64,000 nt of DNA from positions 121,238 through 185,237 of the forward strand of contig NZ_PJRO01000015.1 of assembly GCF_002858745.1 (NCBI RefSeq), given 5' to 3'. Each line of letters begins with the position of its first letter. Position 1 is the stretch's first letter. This DNA comes from Mesorhizobium loti. GTDB lineage: Bacteria > Pseudomonadota > Alphaproteobacteria > Rhizobiales > Rhizobiaceae. The position numbers and the translations under genes were made by a program. Positions 59,333-64,000 of the stretch are shown in pieces. Below the pieces are notes generated by a model, which worked only from the letters and a program-made list of their open reading frames with translations, was not told the origin of the DNA and did not search any database.

Positions 59333-60847
59333 ATGACATTAGAAGCAGAAGACAAACCGGCCGTGCTTGAGATGCGGACCATACGCAAGGCGTATGGTCC
59401 GGTACGCGTCCTGGCAGATGTGAGCCTTTCGCTCGCCGAGGGAGAGGTTCGTTGCCTCGCCGGCGAGAACGGCTCCGGCAAATCGACGCTGATCAAGATC
59501 CTGTCGGGCGTCGTCGGCGCCGATGCAGGCACGGTAACCATCGCAGGCAGGCCGCAGGGCAACGACGCCAAGGCAGCGATCTCAGCCGGCCTTTCGGTGA
59601 TCTATCAGGATTTCTCCCTGTTCCCGAACCTTACGGTCTGGGAAAATATCGGATTTCTCGCCGCCGTGACGGCTGGCGACACGTTGCATCGCCGCAGCGC
59701 GCGGCGCGCGCTTGCGACCGAAACGCTGAAGCGCATGCGCGTCGAAATCGATCCCGACACGCCAGTCGAGCGACTGCCGGTCGCCTCCAAGCAGTTGGTG
59801 GCGATCGCCCGAGCGCTTGCCAACAACGCACGCATCATCGTGATGGACGAACCGACCACGGCGCTCACCCGCAGCGAGGTTGCGCGCTTGCTGGAGATCG
59901 TCGGCGCCCTGCGCGATGAAGGCGTCGCCTTCCTGTTCGTCAGCCACAAGATCGAGGAAGTCTTCGCCATCTGCGATACCATCACCGTGCTGCGCGACGG
60001 CCGTGTGGTGGTCGAAGGGCCGATCCAGGAATTTGATGCCGCAAGCCTCGTCGAGGCCATGACCGGGCGTTCGATCGACAGTCGGCGCCTGCCACGGATC
60101 CAGGCTGAGCCGACGGCACCGTTTCTCTCTGCCAGGAAACTCGGCCGGCGCGGGGAATATACCGATGTGGACATCGATCTCAGGCCTGGCGAGATCGTCT
60201 CCGTCGTCGGTCTTCTGGGCTCTGGCCGCACCGAACTGGCGCTTACGCTGTTCGGCACCCTGACAGCAGACGAAGGACGCATCGAGATCGGCGGCCTGCC
60301 GGTTGTTTTCGCCAGCGAAAGCGACGCCATCGATCACGGCATCGCTTATGTCCCAGAAGATCGCCTGACCGAAGGCTTGTTCCTCAATCAGACCATTCGC
60401 GACAACATCGTCGTCTCAAGCCTGGAGAAGAATCTGCGCGCAGGGTTCATCGATGCGCGCGCTCTCGCTCAACGTGCTCGTGACGCAGTCAAGGCATTGC
60501 GCATCAAGACCCCGGACGTATCGCCTTCCGTCGCCACGCTGTCCGGTGGCAACCAGCAGCGCGTTGTGCTGGCACGCTGGATGGAGCGCGACCCGAAGCT
60601 GATGATCCTCAACGGTCCGACGGTCGGCGTCGATGTCGGCTCGAAACGCGAGATCCACGAACTGCTGGTCGCGCTCAGCCGATCCGGCAAAGCCGTGATG
60701 GTCGTCACCGACGACATAAGCGAGGCGATCGCGCTGTCCGACACGATCCTGGTCATGGTGCGTGGGAAAATCACCGGTCGCTTCGACGCGAACGATGTCG
60801 ACGAGGACCAGCTCTACAACGAAGTCATCAAGGAGGGCCGGGCATGA
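59333..60847 (+). CDS. Sugar ABC transporter ATPase with degenerate second domain
   Basis: 504 aa, two nucleotide-binding domains. Domain 1: Walker A GENGSGKST at residues 44-52, Q-loop VIYQDFSLFPN, signature degenerate (LPVASKQLVAIARAL), Walker B IIVMDEPTTAL, H-loop FVSHKIEE. Domain 2: altered P-loop GLLGSGRTE, signature LSGGNQQRVVLARW, but Walker B reads LMILNGPTVGVDVG, with Asn427 and Gly428 in place of the usual Asp and catalytic Glu. Domain 2 is therefore probably inactive in hydrolysis. Its stop overlaps the permease start (ATGA). Confidence 0.9.
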   Translation: MTLEAEDKPAVLEMRTIRKAYGPVRVLADVSLSLAEGEVRCLAGENGSGKSTLIKILSGVVGADAGTVTIAGRPQGNDAKAAISAGLSVIYQDFSLFPNLTVWENIGFLAAVTAGDTLHRRSARRALATETLKRMRVEIDPDTPVERLPVASKQLVAIARALANNARIIVMDEPTTALTRSEVARLLEIVGALRDEGVAFLFVSHKIEEVFAICDTITVLRDGRVVVEGPIQEFDAASLVEAMTGRSIDSRRLPRIQAEPTAPFLSARKLGRRGEYTDVDIDLRPGEIVSVVGLLGSGRTELALTLFGTLTADEGRIEIGGLPVVFASESDAIDHGIAYVPEDRLTEGLFLNQTIRDNIVVSSLEKNLRAGFIDARALAQRARDAVKALRIKTPDVSPSVATLSGGNQQRVVLARWMERDPKLMILNGPTVGVDVGSKREIHELLVALSRSGKAVMVVTDDISEAIALSDTILVMVRGKITGRFDANDVDEDQLYNEVIKEGRA

Positions 60848-61863
60848 GCAAGCCTCTTTCCCGGGTTCTGGCAACGCCGCAGGGCGTTGTGCTCATCACG
60901 GTACTCGTCTTCGCACTGGTGCTCAGCATCATCAATCCAGCCTTCTTTTCGGTCGCCACCTTGATTGACCTGCTGCGCAATTCGCTCGTGACCGGCATTT
61001 TCGCGCTCGGCGTTATGATGGTGCTGGCATCGGGCGGCATCGATGTCTCCTGCACCGCCATCGGTGCCTTCGCCATGTATGCCACGATGAAGATCGTGCT
61101 TGGTGTGGACATCGATTTACCGATCTTCGCTTTCTTCGCCCTCAGCGCGTTGATCGGCGCCATGCTCGGCCTGTTCAACGGGCTGCTCATCGGCATTCTC
61201 GGCCTGCCGACGCTGATCGTGACCCTTGGCACACTTAGTCTTTACCGCGGCGTGCTGCTCACCTTCCTCGGTACGACCTACATCACAGCCGTGCCGCGCG
61301 AGATCATCGCTTTCTCGCGAAAGGTTCTGGTTCGAATGGAGAATGCAGCCGGGCAGATGGTCTCGCTGCCATATTCGTTCCTGGTGCTGGTCGGCGTCGC
61401 GGCGGTGGTTGCCATCCTCATCAACTTCACCCTGTTTGGGCGCAAGATCTACGCGATCGGCGGCTCTGAGGAAGCGGCCGAACGCATCGGCATCAGGATC
61501 AAGCGCGTGAAGGTGATGATCTATGTTCTTGCCGGTGCGATAGCGGGCCTGGCTGGCATGACCCACGTGACGCTGTCGCGCATGGCCAATCCCTTCGATC
61601 TCGTCGGCATGGAGCTCAATGTGATCGCTGCGGTGGTACTCGGCGGCGCCCGCATCACTGGTGGCTACGGCACAGTGACTGGTACCCTGCTCGGCGTCTT
61701 CGTCATTACCATGATCAACACGACCCTTCTGATGGCAGGTGTCCCCTCCTACTGGCAGAAGGTCGTCATTGGCGGCCTGATCATTGTCGGCACGGGCCTG
61801 CCGATCGTCATCGAACGCCTGTCCCGCCATCGCGAGCGCATCTCGCGGTCCCTCAGCGCATGA
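60844..61863 (+). CDS. Sugar ABC transporter permease B
   Basis: 339 aa, RbsC class, about eight to ten membrane segments. Features: LVTGIFALGVMMVLASGGIDVSCTAIGAFAMY, LFGRKIYAIGGSEEAAERIGIRIKRV (coupling loop) and VVLGGARITGGYGTVTGTLLGV. It differs clearly from permease A at 54633 and is coupled to the ATPase. The start of DhaK follows within the stop region. Confidence 0.9.
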   Translation: MSKPLSRVLATPQGVVLITVLVFALVLSIINPAFFSVATLIDLLRNSLVTGIFALGVMMVLASGGIDVSCTAIGAFAMYATMKIVLGVDIDLPIFAFFALSALIGAMLGLFNGLLIGILGLPTLIVTLGTLSLYRGVLLTFLGTTYITAVPREIIAFSRKVLVRMENAAGQMVSLPYSFLVLVGVAAVVAILINFTLFGRKIYAIGGSEEAAERIGIRIKRVKVMIYVLAGAIAGLAGMTHVTLSRMANPFDLVGMELNVIAAVVLGGARITGGYGTVTGTLLGVFVITMINTTLLMAGVPSYWQKVVIGGLIIVGTGLPIVIERLSRHRERISRSLSA

Positions 61864-61880
61864 TCCCGAAGGAAACAGCG

Positions 61881-62876
61881 ATGAAGAAAATTCTCAACAA
61901 TCCCGCCGACTACGTCGATGAAATGCTGGAGGGCTTGGTGGCGGCTCATCCTGAATATTATGCGCAGCCAGCGCGCCGGGTGATTACCCGCGCAGGAGGG
62001 GCGACAAGGGGCAAGGTTGGCATCGTCACCGGCGGCGGCTCCGGTCACCTGCCCGTCTTTACCGGCTATGTCGGCAAGGGCCTGCTCGATGCATGCGCGA
62101 TCGGCAACGTCTTCGCCAGCCCTTCGGCCGAGCAAATGGCCGAAGCTATCCGGTTGGCGGACGGCGGTGCCGGCGTGCTGCGGCTCTACGGCAACTATGG
62201 CGGCGACGTCATGAATTTCGATATGGCCGGCGAAATGGTGGAACTCGAGCACGACATCCGCTCGACTACCGTGGTTCTGGCCGACGATGTCGTCTCGGCG
62301 CCGAAAGAAGAAGCCGCCAAGCGTCGCGGCGTAGCCGGCATGATCTATGCTTTCAAGGTGGCCGGCGCGCATGCCGAGTCCGGCGCTGGCCTCGATGAAG
62401 TCACACGTGTCGCGCAGAAGGCAGCCGACGCCTGCCGTTCAATCGGCATGGCGCTGACCCCCTGCACCATTCCGCAGGCTGGAAAGCCGACTTTCGAGAT
62501 CGGCGACGGCGAAATGGAGATGGGCATGGGTATCCATGGTGAACCCGGCATCTGGCGCGCAGCGATCAGGCCCGCTGATGCGATTGCGGACGAGATGATC
62601 GAGCGTCTGGTCGACGACCAGCCGCTTGCAGCAGGCGATCGCGTCTCGATCCTGGTCAATTCGCTCGGCGCGACACCTGCCGAAGAGCTCTATATCCTCT
62701 ATCGCCACGCCAGGAAGCGCCTTGATGCGCTCGGCGTCGAGATTGTCATGCCATTGGTCGGCCGCTATGCCACCTCGATGGAGATGACGGGCGCCACGAT
62801 CACCATCATCAAGTTGGACGAGGAGCTCGAACGCCTGCTCAAGGCGCCGGCTGAATGTGCCTTCTGGCGCGTCTAG
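61881..62876 (+). CDS. dhaK: DhaK-like dihydroxyacetone/ketose kinase subunit
   Basis: 331 aa. Binds the carbonyl substrate covalently through a His hemiaminal. Family features: ILNNPADYVDEMLEGLVAAHPE at the start, GIVTGGGSGHLPVFTGYVGKGLLDACAIGNVFASPS, NYGGDVMNFDMA, DDVVSAPKEEAAKRRGVAG and the substrate His in MEMGMGIHGEPGIWR. Needs DhaL for phosphate transfer. ATG 61881 has AAGGAA upstream; an in-frame ATG at 61860 overlaps the permease stop. Relatives act on dihydroxyacetone, erythrulose and other small ketoses. Confidence 0.9.
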   Translation: MKKILNNPADYVDEMLEGLVAAHPEYYAQPARRVITRAGGATRGKVGIVTGGGSGHLPVFTGYVGKGLLDACAIGNVFASPSAEQMAEAIRLADGGAGVLRLYGNYGGDVMNFDMAGEMVELEHDIRSTTVVLADDVVSAPKEEAAKRRGVAGMIYAFKVAGAHAESGAGLDEVTRVAQKAADACRSIGMALTPCTIPQAGKPTFEIGDGEMEMGMGIHGEPGIWRAAIRPADAIADEMIERLVDDQPLAAGDRVSILVNSLGATPAEELYILYRHARKRLDALGVEIVMPLVGRYATSMEMTGATITIIKLDEELERLLKAPAECAFWRV

Positions 62877-62906
62877 ATTCTGAACCGCTCCGGGGAGTAG
62901 CCCACA

Positions 62907-63494
62907 ATGATCGACAGCAAGATGCTCCTCTCGGCGCTGCAACGCATTGCGACAGCGGCGACCGCCGCATCGGCTGAACTTTGCGCGACCGATGGCGCGC
63001 TTGGTGATGGCGATCTTGGGATCACCGTTTCGGAAGGTTTTGCCGAGGCCGCCAATGCAACGCTGCCGGACGATTTTGGCCTCGCGCTTCTTGAAGTCGC
63101 CAAGGCGTTCCAACGCGTTTCCTCCTCATCTTACGGCACGCTGGTGGCGACAGGTTTCATGGCCGCTGCCAAGGTGACAAAAGGCAGGACTGGGATAGAG
63201 CCTGGAGAGATACCGGCTTTGATCGCTGCTGCACGTGATGCCATGATGGCGCGCGGCAAGGGCACGCTTGGCGACAAGACCGTGCTCGACAGCCTGGATG
63301 CGATCGTCAAGGCAATTGACGGTGCGGCTTCCAGCACGATGATCGAGAAGGCGGTCGAGGCGGCACGTGATACCGTTGAAACCTTCAAAACCCAGCCGAA
63401 CAAGCTTGGCCGCGCACGCATGTTCGCAGACAAGAGTATCGGCCTTGCCGATCCCGGCCAGCTTGCGCTCCAGCGCATCTTGGAAGGCCTCTAG
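62907..63494 (+). CDS. dhaL: DhaL-like ADP/ATP-binding subunit of dihydroxyacetone-type kinase
   Basis: 195 aa, all-helical nucleotide-binding subunit. Metal-nucleotide site is DGALGDGDLGITVSEG (three Asp in the family pattern); RVSSSSYGTLVATGFMAAAK and the C-terminal NKLGRARMFADKSIGLADPGQLAL are also typical. No DhaM (PTS phosphocarrier) gene is in the window, so the pair probably uses ATP, or a DhaM is elsewhere. GGGGAG precedes the ATG; 30 bp after dhaK. Last gene of the operon. Confidence 0.9.
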   Translation: MIDSKMLLSALQRIATAATAASAELCATDGALGDGDLGITVSEGFAEAANATLPDDFGLALLEVAKAFQRVSSSSYGTLVATGFMAAAKVTKGRTGIEPGEIPALIAAARDAMMARGKGTLGDKTVLDSLDAIVKAIDGAASSTMIEKAVEAARDTVETFKTQPNKLGRARMFADKSIGLADPGQLALQRILEGL

Positions 63495-63510
63495 GGCAGA
63501 GCACTCACAT

Positions 63511-63555
63511 GGCTGCTTGTTTGCAGATGCCGGAAAGCGTGTCAGGCAAGCAGCC
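63511..63555 (+). terminator. Long-loop hairpin after dhaL
   Basis: GGCTGCTTG (63511-63519) and CAAGCAGCC (63547-63555) are perfect nine-base arms with a 27-base loop. It may end the operon, but there is no U-run. Nothing else is recognisable in 63495-63664. Confidence 0.35.
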
Positions 63556-63664
63556 AAAGCGGATCTGGTGCTCGCCCGAAAATTGCAACAATCCGCGTTT
63601 TGGCTAAATCTCATCGGATCGATGTTCGCGGAAATCCGGCTGAGAGCCTCCTACGATTTCCCTA

Positions 63665-63704
63665 AAACACAAACGGCCCGTCTTTCGACGGGCCGTTTGT
63701 GTTT
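63665..63704 (-). terminator. Strong bidirectional terminator after tRNA-Met
   Basis: 18-base perfect arms (63665-63682 and 63687-63704) with loop TTTC and T-rich/A-rich ends, directly beyond the 3' end of the leftward tRNA gene. It also stops rightward transcription from the sugar operon. Confidence 0.85.
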
Positions 63705-63708
63705 GATT

Positions 63709-63785
<77 letters not shown>

Positions 63786-63836
63786 TCAACCATATAAAGA
63801 TAAGCCTTCGCTTACCCAAATTCCAGCCACCAACTG

Positions 63837-63855
63837 AAAAAGCCGCTTTCGCGGC
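63837..63855 (-). terminator. Intrinsic terminator between 5S rRNA and tRNA-Met
   Basis: Read leftwards: GCCGC-gaaa-GCGGC followed by TTTTT. A second small hairpin (63864-63875, CCCG-ttag-CGGG) precedes it. It lies inside the 129 bp spacer between the 5S gene and the tRNA gene, so the tRNA may depend on read-through or its own promoter. Confidence 0.65.
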
Positions 63856-63914
63856 CCCAAAGTCCCGTTAGCGGGCCTTAAGAGAAGTATTGAGAAGATA
63901 TACGTGCATTTAGC

Positions 63915-64000
63915 AGACCTGGCAGCGACCTACTCTCCCGCGTCTTGAGACGAAGTACCATTGGCGCTGGAGCGTTTCACGGCCGAGTTCGGAATGGGAT
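63915..64000 (-). rRNA. 5S ribosomal RNA, 3' portion (cut by window edge)
   Basis: The leftward-reading sequence ends ...GGGAGAGUAGGUCGCUGCCAGG, the conserved 3' end of 5S rRNA, and the edge still contains the CCCAUUCCGAACUCGGCCGUG block found in alphaproteobacterial 5S. About 86 of 120 bases are visible. Confidence 0.93.

Overview
The window looks like chromosomal DNA of a GC-rich alphaproteobacterium of the order Hyphomicrobiales (rhizobial type, Mesorhizobium/Aminobacter-like; this placement is inference). The signs are: many ABC uptake systems for sugars and peptides, tightly packed catabolic operons each with its own regulator, short intergenic palindromic repeats of rhizobial style, and at the right edge the end of an rRNA operon (5S rRNA, then initiator tRNA-Met, both leftward). 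I see no insertion sequence, prophage, CRISPR array or toxin-antitoxin pair.

Layout. 1-7789: a sugar-acid/L-fucose-like locus, with a regulator carrying two winged helices, UxaA-family dehydratase, aldo/keto reductase, FucU mutarotase and a complete sugar ABC importer. 7810-14928: amidase, complete oligopeptide-type ABC importer, and an L-2-amino-thiazoline-4-carboxylate-hydrolase-like protein. 14949-15150: a large nested inverted-repeat element. 15182-26013: genes around an IclR regulator; leftward are APC permease, P450, aldehyde dehydrogenase, a 2'-5' RNA ligase-like protein and an acyl-CoA ligase; rightward are a Tm-1-like protein, a HAD hydrolase and a class III aminotransferase. A route amine to aldehyde to acid to CoA ester is a reasonable inference. 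26024-34538: the homoprotocatechuate (hpa) pathway, with hpaA, hpaB, hpaC, hpaR, hpaF, hpaE, hpaD, a one-domain hpaG-like gene and hpaH; the aldolase hpaI is not here. 34586-38342: styrene/indole monooxygenase-like protein, SDR, flavin reductase and a divergent AraC regulator.

38585-44430 is a compact five-gene cassette (GNAT-like protein, asparagine synthase, acyl carrier protein, AMP-ligase, NAD-synthase-like protein). It resembles a small carrier-protein-based amide-forming pathway that I cannot match to a known product. 44666-46540: a glutathione transferase and an exported alpha/beta hydrolase that lacks the nucleophile. 46575-50758: a LuxR regulator and a flavin-monooxygenase operon. 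50843-52741: a serine hydrolase and a divergent TetR regulator.

52966-63494 is one long operon. DeoR regulator, BtpA/SgcQ-family protein and M42 peptidase match the core of the E. coli sgc operon, but here they sit with an ABC importer (two different permeases), an FGGY kinase and DhaK/DhaL kinase subunits instead of a PTS. Together with the 38585-44430 cassette it is the best candidate for an undescribed system in the window.
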